Part shown: positions 1-6,565 of the stretch, in pieces | Position numbering within the stretch: the first letter of the stretch is position 1 | Layout: every line of letters starts with the position of its first letter | Assembly (NCBI GenBank): GCA_030539135.1 | Contig: JAUNSQ010000018.1 | Location: 1 to 10,150, forward strand | Direction: 5' to 3' | From: Synergistaceae bacterium | Lineage (GTDB): Bacteria > Synergistota > Synergistia > Synergistales > Synergistaceae | DNA: 10,150 bases | Notes under the pieces: model-generated | Told to the model about the DNA's origin: nothing | Database searches by the model: none | Seen by the model: the letters and a program-made list of their open reading frames with translations, nothing else | Program-made: the position numbers and the translations under genes

Positions 1-257
1 AACGCCGCGCGAAAATAGAGCGGAGGACAGAGGAGCTGATCGCTACCGTCAAATTGGAGGAGCTGCGCAGAAAGTGCAAAAATTCGCAGAAAACTCTCGC
101 GGAACGCATGGATGTTTCACAGCCAGCAGTTTCACAGATGGAGAGCGAAGGAATCATGTCTCTCCAAACGCTCAGGAAATTTGCGGAAGGGCTGGGAGCA
201 AAACTAAATATCACCATAGAGTTTCCCAACGGAGAAACACACCGGATAATGGAGTAG
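1..257 (+). CDS. HigA/XRE-type helix-turn-helix antitoxin-like regulator, 5' end outside the window
   Basis: The frame is open from the first complete codon at base 3 to the TAG at 255-257, giving at least 84 residues. A start at the TTG at 54 is possible on paper, but the residues before it (RRAKIERRTEELIATVKLEE) continue naturally into the helix-turn-helix and match the N-terminal layout of roughly 100-residue XRE antitoxins that partner RelE/HigB-like (Gp49) toxins, so the true start lies upstream of the window. The DNA-binding helices are seen in QKTLAERMDVSQPAVSQMES, followed by SLQTLRKFAEGLGAKL and an FPNGE-type tail, which is usual for this group. Such proteins bind their own operator and neutralise a toxin normally encoded just upstream. 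That toxin gene is not visible here, so the antitoxin role is inferred; the helix-turn-helix assignment is firm. It converges on the next gene with a 19-base gap. Confidence 0.8.
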   Translation, partial: RRAKIERRTEELIATVKLEELRRKCKNSQKTLAERMDVSQPAVSQMESEGIMSLQTLRKFAEGLGAKLNITIEFPNGETHRIME

Positions 258-276
258 ACAGCGCTGGCGCGGGCGA

Positions 277-1107
277 TCACTCATCGGAAGCGATGACTCT
301 CCACATTTTGCTTTGTCTTCTAAGGTAGCCCGCCGTACCCTCGGCCCACGTGTAGTTCGCCATGTACTCGCCTAGATAGCGGCATCTGGCGTGGACGTTT
401 CCAGCAAGCGCATCATACATGTCGCAGGAGATGCGGTCCGTATTTATGGAAAGCACGTTCCTCTCCTTTATCAGTATGCCCTCGTATCCTATTTGCCTGA
501 GCGTGTTCCTTATATCCGATATCGAAGCGTGAATGAGGTTTAGGATCGTATGGTCATACTCGCAGTTCGGCCATAGGACCGCGGCGATCTCTTGCATATT
601 CACCTCCGTGCCCTGACGGTCAACGAGGTAGGCGAATATCTCTTTCGACCTTGTACGCCTAAAATGGAGCGGGATGCCGTTATAAAAGACGTCAAAGTTG
701 CCGAAGGTCTGCACCCTCAGGACGGACGTCTGCGCGTCTCTCCTCTCCTCCAGCCTGCTCTTGACGCGCAAAAGCTCCTCTCCGATCGCCTGCTCGGTCA
801 ACGGCTTTAGCAGGTAGCCGGAGGCCCGTACCTTGAATGCGTCGACCGCGTATTCCGCGGCGTCCGAGACAAATATTATTTCTATAAGCGGCATACGCTT
901 CCTAATAGATTTAGCGATATCTATCCCGCCTTTTTCCAAGCCGTCAGTGTCAATAAATACAACGTCGGACTTCGACTCTTCCAGCATTTCAACACAACCA
1001 CGGATTTCAGAGCATCCGCCGACCGCCTCTGTCAAACCAGTACGTCCAATCTGATCCATAAGCTTTTTTAGTTCTCTCATGCCGCTTCCAATCACAAATA
1101 TGTTCAT
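277..1107 (-). CDS. Atypical response regulator: degenerate receiver plus SARP/BTAD-type winged-helix output
   Basis: A 276-residue cytoplasmic regulator. Residues 1-120 look like a CheY-type receiver: the phospho-acceptor position is Asp53 (VVFIDTD), the switch residue Ser81 (IIFVSD) and the conserved lysine Lys101 (YLLKPL). The usual acidic pair after the first strand is replaced by Gly7-Ser8 (FVIGSG), so Mg-dependent phosphorylation may be impaired. Residues about 129-230 (LRVQTFGNFDVFYNG onward, with RTRSKEIFAYLV and AAVLWPN) resemble the OmpR-like winged helix of SARP/BTAD regulators. The start at ATG 1107 is chosen over an upstream in-frame TTG at 1191: it has a GAGGTG Shine-Dalgarno a few bases away and places the receiver's first beta strand at residues 2-6. 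No cognate kinase lies nearby. Direct repeats at 1228-1257 suggest autoregulation. Target genes are unknown. Confidence 0.85.
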   Translation of the reverse strand: MNIFVIGSGMRELKKLMDQIGRTGLTEAVGGCSEIRGCVEMLEESKSDVVFIDTDGLEKGGIDIAKSIRKRMPLIEIIFVSDAAEYAVDAFKVRASGYLLKPLTEQAIGEELLRVKSRLEERRDAQTSVLRVQTFGNFDVFYNGIPLHFRRTRSKEIFAYLVDRQGTEVNMQEIAAVLWPNCEYDHTILNLIHASISDIRNTLRQIGYEGILIKERNVLSINTDRISCDMYDALAGNVHARCRYLGEYMANYTWAEGTAGYLRRQSKMWRVIASDE

Positions 1108-1213
1108 AGCGCACCTCGTTAGTTTCGCCGCCTTTGGACGGCTGCATATTTTTGACGGTTCTTTTTTATGACCCACGTCCGCAAAATACAATAAAAATAT
1201 GTCTGTACGTCAT

Positions 1214-1257
1214 ATTATTTATTATTCTACAACACGAGTTACAACAAACTTACAACA
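1214..1257 (-). promoter_or_regulatory. Triple direct-repeat operator with -10 element (SARP-type architecture)
   Basis: Read on the minus strand, the heptamer TGTTGTA occurs exactly three times, at 1257-1251, 1246-1240 and 1234-1228, with start-to-start spacing of 11 and 12 bases. Eight bases after the last copy comes AATAAT (1219-1214), a 5/6 match to the -10 consensus. SARP-family activators are known to bind heptameric direct repeats with about 11-bp period, the last one about 8 bp before the -10 box, so this arrangement fits the output domain of the gene directly downstream. The repeats are seen; assigning them to that protein is inference. The flanking DNA is AT-rich, which weakens the -10 call. 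Confidence 0.55.
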
Positions 1258-1361
1258 AATTTTGACGGATTTCTGACAAGTTTCCCCAATTTTTTATATG
1301 AAAAAATAATGGAAAGTCCACAAAATACAGGAGTTTAGAGCATTTTTATGTCTAACAGTCA

Positions 1362-1391
1362 TTGCTATAAATATCTTCGTTCAGTTATATT
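1362..1391 (+). promoter_or_regulatory. Candidate promoter for the S24-type regulator, possibly leaderless
   Basis: TTGCTA (1362-1367, 4/6 to the -35 consensus) and TATATT (1386-1391, 5/6 to the -10 consensus) are separated by 18 bases. The -10 ends only 6 bases before ATG 1398, so transcription would begin at or next to the start codon. This agrees with the absence of any Shine-Dalgarno sequence ahead of that ATG. An alternative pair, CTGACA (1273-1278) and TATATG (1295-1300) with 16-base spacing, would give a longer leader. Confidence 0.4.
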
Positions 1392-1397
1392 GTAATT

Positions 1398-2084
1398 ATG
1401 ACAAGCAAACTTTCTATTCTTGGCAAGAGACTGACGATGCTTCGCGGGAAACGTTCGCAGGCGGAGACGGCGGCGCAGATGTGCATTACGCAGTCTTATT
1501 TGAGCTGTCTCGAACGCGGAAAGAAAATACCCTCCAACCAAATACTCTCTATTATCGCTGAAGTCTACGATACGACCGTGGGTTATTTATTGGGAGAAAC
1601 GGACGACCCCCAAGCGTCGAGGGAGACAAAACGCCGCGATAACTCCGCCGCTTTTGACTCGATATCGAACACGCTGCGCCGTATCCCGCTGCTGTCCCCA
1701 GAACATGTCTTAGAATTTATGGCCGGTAATAAGCCCCCGGCAGACACAAATTTTATTTATATCGAGGAAGGCGACGCCAAGGGACTCTCTGTCCAGTTCG
1801 CCGTAATATCCGCGACAGGCGATAATCAAAGGTGGGGCATTCCCATCGGCGCGAGCGTCGTCGTCGACCCCACCTCGACGGTACAGGATTTTGACATCGC
1901 GCTCGTGCGCTACAACACAGACGTCGCTTTTAAGAAACTGCGCTGGCACGACGACGGCTCTATTGACTTAATGTCCGACAACGGGTCTGTTGTCTGCGTT
2001 CCATGCGGCGAGGCCCGCTCTGGCGCATTCGCCATACTCGGCAAGGCGGTTTCGGTGATACTCACTCCAAAACACGGACTGTAA
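1398..2084 (+). CDS. XRE-family regulator with S24 (LexA/CI-like) C-terminal domain lacking the catalytic serine
   Basis: A 228-residue repressor-like protein. Residues about 5-67 form an XRE helix-turn-helix (LGKRLTMLRGKRSQAETAAQ, then ITQSYLSCLERGKKIPS and a GYLLGETDD end), as in phage-type repressors. Residues about 115-222 look like the S24 fold: SATGDNQRWGIPIGASVVVD aligns with the region that normally carries Gly-Asp-Ser-Met, and DIALVRYNTDVAFKKL aligns with the strand bearing the catalytic lysine, here Lys179. The nucleophile position appears to be Asn143, so RecA-stimulated self-cleavage is unlikely and the domain may serve for dimerisation or ligand binding. The ATG at 1398 has no ribosome binding site; the next in-frame ATG (residue 14) would cut into the helix-turn-helix. 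It is divergent from the SARP-type regulator and may control the shared gap. No other phage gene is visible. Confidence 0.85.
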   Translation: MTSKLSILGKRLTMLRGKRSQAETAAQMCITQSYLSCLERGKKIPSNQILSIIAEVYDTTVGYLLGETDDPQASRETKRRDNSAAFDSISNTLRRIPLLSPEHVLEFMAGNKPPADTNFIYIEEGDAKGLSVQFAVISATGDNQRWGIPIGASVVVDPTSTVQDFDIALVRYNTDVAFKKLRWHDDGSIDLMSDNGSVVCVPCGEARSGAFAILGKAVSVILTPKHGL

Positions 2085-2130
2085 AGACTATCGACGCAAA
2101 TCCATCCGCTTCCGCACAGCATGACATACG

Positions 2131-2178
2131 AAGAGCCGCGTCTATCGTAATTGGACATTACGACATGACGCGGCTCTT
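2131..2178. terminator. Long nested inverted repeat, likely bidirectional terminator
   Basis: A perfect 12-bp stem (AAGAGCCGCGTC at 2131-2142 with GACGCGGCTCTT at 2167-2178) encloses a second perfect 7-bp stem (TCGTAAT at 2145-2151 with ATTACGA at 2157-2163). It sits between the convergent ends of the S24-type gene (2084) and the permease gene (2203). Neither side is followed by a long T run, so the call rests on stem strength and position between convergent genes. Confidence 0.7.
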
Positions 2179-2202
2179 AAAACTTTCTAGAATTATTTTA
2201 CG

Positions 2203-3420
2203 TTATTCGTACTTCAGAGCGTCGATTGGGTTAAGCAGCGAGGCTTTCCACGCCGGGTAGTATCCGAACCCTACTCCGACAAGCGCTGAGAATACGAACG
2301 CGAGCAGTATAGATGACGCAGTGAATATAGGCGGCGCGGATGTGAACGAGGACAGCGCGTACCCCGCTACCACCCCCAAGACGATCCCAATGGCTCCTCC
2401 GATCATTGAAAGGAACATGGCTTCGATAAGGAACTGCGTTCTGATGTCCATCGCTTTCGCGCCGACGGCCATCCTTATGCCGATCTCGCGCGTCCTCTCC
2501 GTGACGGAGACTAGCATGATGTTCATTATCCCTATCCCACCGACGACGAGCGATATGACCGCTATTGAACCGAGAAGCATTGACATTATTGTCGTTGTCT
2601 TGCGGCGGGCTTCGAGCATCTGCGTTACGTTCCTTACCGCGAAGTCGTCGGCCTCGCCGGGCTTTATCTTATGGCGTTCGCGAAGCAGAGCTTCCGTCTC
2701 GTTCTGGACGTAGTTCAGCGCGTTCATCGAGATGCCCTTGATGTAGATGTTGCCAATGCGCCCCGCCGTGTGCCATCTTACGAGCCTCTTCTGCGCGGCC
2801 GTGAGCGGCACCAGCACGAAGTCGTCCTGGTCGTTCCCCATCTGCGACTGCCCTTTTTTCTCAAAGACCCCTACGACGGTGAACGGTATCTTGTTTATCC
2901 TTATAGACTTGCCGAGCGGGTTTTCACCCATGAACATCTTTTCTGATACAGTGCCGCCAATCACGGCGACCTTCGTCCCTTGGCGAACGTCGCTTGCATT
3001 GATATCTCGGCCCGAGGCCAGTTCCCATTCCTGTACGTTGGAAAATTCCTGGGTGCTCCCAGTAACGCTCGTGCTCCAGTTCGTGTTTCCATATATCAGC
3101 GTCGCGGATGTGTTGACCATCGGAGCCACCGCGTCTATGCCTGAGACTTCCCGCCCTATAGCCTTGGCGTCGTCGTACGTCAAATATCGCTGCGTGGTCG
3201 ACGTCGATGAGGCCGAGCGATCAGGGAAGACCATGATAAAGTTGCTCCCGAAAGATGATATCTGTTCGTCAATGCTTTTATTAGCGCCGGAACCAACGGC
3301 AAAGGCCGCAATGACGGCCGCGACCCCTATTATTATTCCAAGCGCGGTGAGCATGGAGCGCGTCTTGTTTCTGCGTAGCGCCCTTACCGCTGTGCGCGTT
3401 ATCTCCTGTGTCGATATCAT
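2203..3420 (-). CDS. macB: MacB-type ABC transporter permease (FtsX/MacB_PCD)
   Basis: A 405-residue inner-membrane permease, partner of the ATPase encoded just upstream. It has the four-helix layout of this family: TM1 at about 22-43, a large periplasmic domain (about 45-275), then TM2 about 280-304, TM3 about 332-356 and TM4 about 369-388. Diagnostic signatures are GIIIGVAAVIA in TM1, VVGGIGIMNIMLVSVTERTR followed by REIGIRMAVGA, and the C-terminal YYPAWKASLLNPIDALKYE. MacB-type proteins use ATP to drive a periplasmic bellows motion that pushes substrates (macrolides, peptides, lipids, siderophores in various species) through a TolC-like duct. Start ATG 3420 overlaps the ATPase stop as ATGA and has AGGAGG 8 bases upstream. 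It is the last gene of the operon. Unlike E. coli MacB, where ATPase and permease are fused, the two are separate here. The substrate cannot be deduced. Confidence 0.93.
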   Translation of the reverse strand: MISTQEITRTAVRALRRNKTRSMLTALGIIIGVAAVIAAFAVGSGANKSIDEQISSFGSNFIMVFPDRSASSTSTTQRYLTYDDAKAIGREVSGIDAVAPMVNTSATLIYGNTNWSTSVTGSTQEFSNVQEWELASGRDINASDVRQGTKVAVIGGTVSEKMFMGENPLGKSIRINKIPFTVVGVFEKKGQSQMGNDQDDFVLVPLTAAQKRLVRWHTAGRIGNIYIKGISMNALNYVQNETEALLRERHKIKPGEADDFAVRNVTQMLEARRKTTTIMSMLLGSIAVISLVVGGIGIMNIMLVSVTERTREIGIRMAVGAKAMDIRTQFLIEAMFLSMIGGAIGIVLGVVAGYALSSFTSAPPIFTASSILLAFVFSALVGVGFGYYPAWKASLLNPIDALKYE

Positions 3421-4118
3421 ATCTTCGGCCTCCTGCTGTTTATCTCGTCGCTTGTTATGACCCCGTCCCTGAAATGCAGTATCCTCTTCGCGTATGCGGC
3501 GACGTCCGGCTCGTGCGTGACAAGTATTATCGTTATACCTTCTTTATCGTTGAGTTCCGTAAAGAGGGCCATTATCTCGTCGCTGGTCTTTGAATCGAGG
3601 TTGCCCGTCGGTTCGTCCGCCATAAGTATGGGGGCCCTGTTGACTATCCCCCGGGCTATCGCCACACGCTGCTGCTGTCCGCCTGAAAGCTGCGTAGGTT
3701 CGTGATATATCCTGTCCCCAAGCCCCATATCTATCAGGACTTGCTTTGCGCGTTCGTGGCGTTCGTCTTTTGGGACACCAGCGTACAGAAGCGGCAGCTC
3801 GACATTCTCAGCGGCGCTCGTCTTTTGCAGGAGGTTGAACCCCTGAAAGACAAAGCCTATCATGCTGTTGCGTATCTCAGCCAGCTCGTCGCTGCTGAGG
3901 TCGCTGACGTCCTTGCCGTCAAGCAGATATGTTCCGGACGTCGGTCTGTCCAGGCAGCCGAGTATGTTCATCGTCGTGGACTTGCCGGAACCTGAAGGCC
4001 CCATCATCGCGACGAACTCGCCCTTCTCGACGGAGAGATTCACTCCGTGCAATATCTCCAGCTCCTCGGAGCCGAGCATGAAGCTTTTCCTTATATCCTT
4101 AAGCTCGACGAGAGCCAT
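3417..4118 (-). CDS. MacB/LolD-type ABC transporter ATP-binding protein
   Basis: A 233-residue cytoplasmic ATPase that powers the permease of the next gene. All motifs are intact: Walker A GPSGSGKS (40-47), Q-loop Gln92 within FVFQGFNLLQKTSAAENVEL, signature LSGGQQQRVAIARG (144-157), Walker B ILMADE (164-169) followed by PTGNLD, and the switch histidine His202 (ILVTHEP). The sequence type is that of the MacB/LolD/FtsE group, which energises mechanotransmission rather than classical transport through a membrane channel. Its ATG shares one base with the adaptor's stop codon (TAATG at 4120-4116), and its own stop overlaps the permease start, so translation is probably coupled on both sides. An AAGG-type ribosome binding site lies inside the end of the adaptor gene. 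Little doubt about function; LolD is excluded by the TolC and adaptor context. Confidence 0.95.
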   Translation of the reverse strand: MALVELKDIRKSFMLGSEELEILHGVNLSVEKGEFVAMMGPSGSGKSTTMNILGCLDRPTSGTYLLDGKDVSDLSSDELAEIRNSMIGFVFQGFNLLQKTSAAENVELPLLYAGVPKDERHERAKQVLIDMGLGDRIYHEPTQLSGGQQQRVAIARGIVNRAPILMADEPTGNLDSKTSDEIMALFTELNDKEGITIILVTHEPDVAAYAKRILHFRDGVITSDEINSRRPKI

Positions 4119-5314
4119 TATTTACCTTCTTTTTCGACGACGATGCCGGTTATGACCTTGTCGCCCTCTTTAAGCCCTGATAATATCTCCGTCGCGCTCC
4201 CGTCCGTAATGCCCTTTTCGACTTCTACCCTTACTGGCTTTTTCTTCTGGATGGTATAAACGGCAGGTTTTCTAACTTCAGCGACTTTGCTCTTCCCGCG
4301 CCCCGGAGGACCCTGCTCGACAGAAACTGCACTAAGGTCTACAGGCTTGAACCTGAACGCGCTGTTCGGCACGGTCAGGACGTCTTCGCGCTCCTGCATG
4401 ACGAGCGATACGTTAGCGGTCATGCCCGGAAGCAGCAGTCCTTTCTCGTTTTGAACTTTGACAATGACAGTGTAGGTAACGACATTGTTCGTAGTCGTCG
4501 GCGACAGACGTATCTGAGTCACCTTGCCCTTGAATATCTCGGTCGGGTGCGTATCGACTGTAAACTCAGCGGGCTGCCCCTGTTTGACGCCGCCAATGTC
4601 GGCCTCGTCAACGTTGACTTCTACCTGCATATCCTTCAGATCTCTGGCTATCTCCGCGATACTAGGCGTCTGATAGCTCGCGGCTACCGTCTGCCCTTTA
4701 TCTACGTTCTTCGCCACGACAACGCCGTCGACCGGCGAATATATTTTGGTATATCCGAGGTTTATCTTTGATTTCGTAAGGGCCGCGCTGTACTGCGCGA
4801 TCTTTGCCCTTGCCGCCGCCACCTGCGCGCCCGCCGTAGCGCATGTCTTAACATCGGAGTCGACGTCGGATTTAGCTACGAGGTCGCGGCGTGAAAGCTC
4901 CTCTGTCCTCTGCAAATTCTTCTTGGCGTTAGTCAGCACCGCCTGATAATTCAGGAGGTCGGCCTGTGCCGCCATGAGGTTCGCCTGTGCCTGCGCGACA
5001 TCGGCCTGCTGCGTCGCCGAATCTATCTCAGCTATAAGGTCGCCCTTTTTGACTACGCTGTTGTAGTCTATATATATCTCCTTGACTGTGCCAGATATCT
5101 GAGTACCGACGTCGACAGTCTCGACCGCGTCGAGAGTTCCCGTCGCCTGTATGACCGAGCGTAAATCGGAACGTGAAACGGTTGAGGTCCTATATTTTAT
5201 CTCGGACTCCTTGCCGTTCATATACAACATCACGCCTCCAACAATGGCCGCTATAATAAGCAGCAGGAACAAAGTCTTTTTTGACAGGAATTTTTTAAGT
5301 ATGCAATTATTCAT
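4118..5314 (-). CDS. macA: MacA-like periplasmic adaptor (HlyD/membrane fusion protein family)
   Basis: A 398-residue adaptor bridging the inner-membrane MacB-type complex and the TolC-like channel. A short basic cytoplasmic N-terminus precedes one membrane anchor (about residues 14-32, TLFLLLIIAAIVGGVMLY). Next come the first half of the lipoyl domain (VDVGTQISGTVKEIYID, about 67-83), an Ala/Gln-rich alpha-helical hairpin (about 103-183), the second lipoyl half (KIYSPVDGVVVAKNVDKGQT, about 190-209), a beta-barrel (about 228-305) and a membrane-proximal domain ending with GLKEGDKVITG. A Gly/Pro/Lys-rich insertion (EQGPPGRGKSKV, about 333-344) interrupts the C-terminal part and may be a flexible loop. 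ATG 5314 overlaps the TolC-like stop as TAATG, with GGGAGGT 7-8 bases upstream. The family is also annotated as RND-type adaptors; the ABC genes downstream favour MacA. Confidence 0.92.
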   Translation of the reverse strand: MNNCILKKFLSKKTLFLLLIIAAIVGGVMLYMNGKESEIKYRTSTVSRSDLRSVIQATGTLDAVETVDVGTQISGTVKEIYIDYNSVVKKGDLIAEIDSATQQADVAQAQANLMAAQADLLNYQAVLTNAKKNLQRTEELSRRDLVAKSDVDSDVKTCATAGAQVAAARAKIAQYSAALTKSKINLGYTKIYSPVDGVVVAKNVDKGQTVAASYQTPSIAEIARDLKDMQVEVNVDEADIGGVKQGQPAEFTVDTHPTEIFKGKVTQIRLSPTTTNNVVTYTVIVKVQNEKGLLLPGMTANVSLVMQEREDVLTVPNSAFRFKPVDLSAVSVEQGPPGRGKSKVAEVRKPAVYTIQKKKPVRVEVEKGITDGSATEILSGLKEGDKVITGIVVEKEGK

Positions 5315-6564
5315 TATTCGCGACCTCCCATGGCCTTTTCGAGATCTATCCTTGCGGTCTTGCAGTTATACAGAGAAAGCACCGTGCTGGTCTGAGCCGC
5401 CGCATAGCTTTCAACGGCGTCGGATATTTCCAAACTGTTTCCAACTCCAGCCTTGTATCTACCTTCCGCCAGGTCGTAAGTGGCCTTAGCCTGACGTTCC
5501 GCCTCCATAGAGGCGCTTAGGGCTTCTTTCGCCTGACGCAGAGCTTCCCACGCCTTGCGCACGGAGAGCATTACAGAGTTGCTTAAGCTGTTCATCTTTG
5601 CCTCGGCCGCGCGAAGATCCGCTTCCGCGCCTTCTACCTTGCTTTTAGTGGCTCCGCCGTCAAGGATAGGGATGTTCAGCGACAGTTTCGCGTTCCATCC
5701 GTCCGCCTCAAAGAAGGAGACCCCGTTCGTGTTGTATCCCGCGGACGCGCTGACCGTCGGATAGAGTCCTCGCTTCTGCAGGTCAAGGTTCGTCTTCGCG
5801 TACTCCACGCGCTTCTGCTGCGCCGCCAATTCCGGTTTGTTAGCTATAGCGCGTTTGACGGCTTCTTCCGCCGTGATACTCCATTCTGTATAGTCAAGCA
5901 TGTCTTTTATAGAGTCCACCTTGCGGAGCGGCTCGCCCATCGCGGCGGCCAACTGAGCTTTCATCTGCGCGGCCGAAGTGTCGGCCTTTACAAGTGTCAG
6001 CTTCGAATTCGCCAAGTCCGACTCGGCCTTTGTGACTTCGATCTTCGCCTTTGTGCCTACTTCATAATACGATTTAGCCCAGTTCAGACGCTTCTGATAG
6101 TTATCGTAACGACGCTGGGCGACTTCGTGCTCGCGTATAGACCTGTTAAGCCCGTAATACGCCGTGCTGACATCCGCTACGACGGTATTGACCGCCTCTG
6201 AATAGTCCTCCGAGGCCGCGGCCGTGTTCAGTTTCGCGCCGGCTACGTCCAGCCTGCGTTTGCCCCCGTCGTATATTGACTGCGACAAAGTAGCGTTTGA
6301 ACCGTAATCGCCGTTGTCATTGCTGAACGAGCCGTTGGCCCTTGTGTACGACGCTCCTACGCTGCCCTGCAGCCTTCCGCTCGCGGCCTTCTGGCTTATC
6401 GAAGCCTTCTGCGAATCATATTTCGCCGCGGCCTGCGCAAGGTCAGGATGCTTAGCAAGCGCCGCCGATATACACTCGTCGAGTGTAAGCGGCTCCGCCG
6501 CGTACAGAGGCGTTATTTGCGCCATGATCGCGGCGGCTGTCAGTACTAATAATATCTTTCTCAT
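5314..6564 (-). CDS. TolC-like outer membrane efflux protein (OEP family)
   Basis: A 416-residue precursor of the outer-membrane/periplasmic tunnel protein. A signal peptide (MRKILLVLTAAAIMAQ...) probably ends after LYA or YAA at residues 20-23. The mature part begins with PLTLDECISAALAKHP, a standard opening of the family. The two-fold internal repeat of OEP proteins is visible: QSIYDGG (95-101) mirrors IPILDGG (298-304), and YYEVGTKAKIEVTKAESD (166-183) mirrors YKAGVGNSLEISDAVES (370-386). Long Ala/Lys/Glu-rich heptad-like segments make the coiled-coil barrel. Length is at the short side of the family but not truncated. ATG 6564 lies 1 base after the kinase stop, with GGAGG 6 bases upstream. 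Placed directly before the adaptor and ABC genes, it supplies the exit duct of the same pump. Confidence 0.93.
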   Translation of the reverse strand: MRKILLVLTAAAIMAQITPLYAAEPLTLDECISAALAKHPDLAQAAAKYDSQKASISQKAASGRLQGSVGASYTRANGSFSNDNGDYGSNATLSQSIYDGGKRRLDVAGAKLNTAAASEDYSEAVNTVVADVSTAYYGLNRSIREHEVAQRRYDNYQKRLNWAKSYYEVGTKAKIEVTKAESDLANSKLTLVKADTSAAQMKAQLAAAMGEPLRKVDSIKDMLDYTEWSITAEEAVKRAIANKPELAAQQKRVEYAKTNLDLQKRGLYPTVSASAGYNTNGVSFFEADGWNAKLSLNIPILDGGATKSKVEGAEADLRAAEAKMNSLSNSVMLSVRKAWEALRQAKEALSASMEAERQAKATYDLAEGRYKAGVGNSLEISDAVESYAAAQTSTVLSLYNCKTARIDLEKAMGGRE

Positions 6565-6565
6565 A

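Larger units (their letters stand above)
1108..1397. other. AT-rich intergenic region between divergent regulators
   Basis: This 290-base stretch has no convincing gene. It carries the triple heptamer operator and promoter candidate for the minus-strand SARP-type regulator, a plus-strand promoter candidate next to the S24-type gene, a 7-bp inverted repeat (ATTTTTT at 1289-1295 and AAAAAAT at 1301-1307) and a 9-mer TTTTGACGG found twice (1150-1158 and 1260-1268). The minus-strand leader from the predicted transcription start to ATG 1107 would be about 100 nt. I see no recognisable riboswitch in it. Confidence 0.6.

Noticed and set aside
54..257. TTG at 54 as start of the helix-turn-helix gene
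   Set aside because: The frame is open to the window edge and the upstream residues fit the family's N-terminal helix, so the gene is treated as 5'-partial.
1108..1191. 28-residue N-terminal extension of the SARP-type regulator from TTG 1191
   Set aside because: ATG 1107 has a good ribosome binding site and starts the receiver at its first strand; the extension has no receiver-like content and would cover the leader.
1289..1307. ATTTTTT/AAAAAAT inverted repeat as a specific operator
   Set aside because: All arm bases are A or T in an AT-rich gap, so it could arise by chance; kept only as part of the intergenic description.
1348..1395. 15-codon leader peptide ahead of the S24-type regulator
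   Set aside because: The nearest AGGAG is about 14 bases from its ATG, which is too far, and the composition shows no attenuation-type codon run.
2747..3460. Long plus-strand open frame (237 codons) antisense to the permease
   Set aside because: It is opposite a well-supported permease gene and its translation shows no coherent domain; an antisense shadow.
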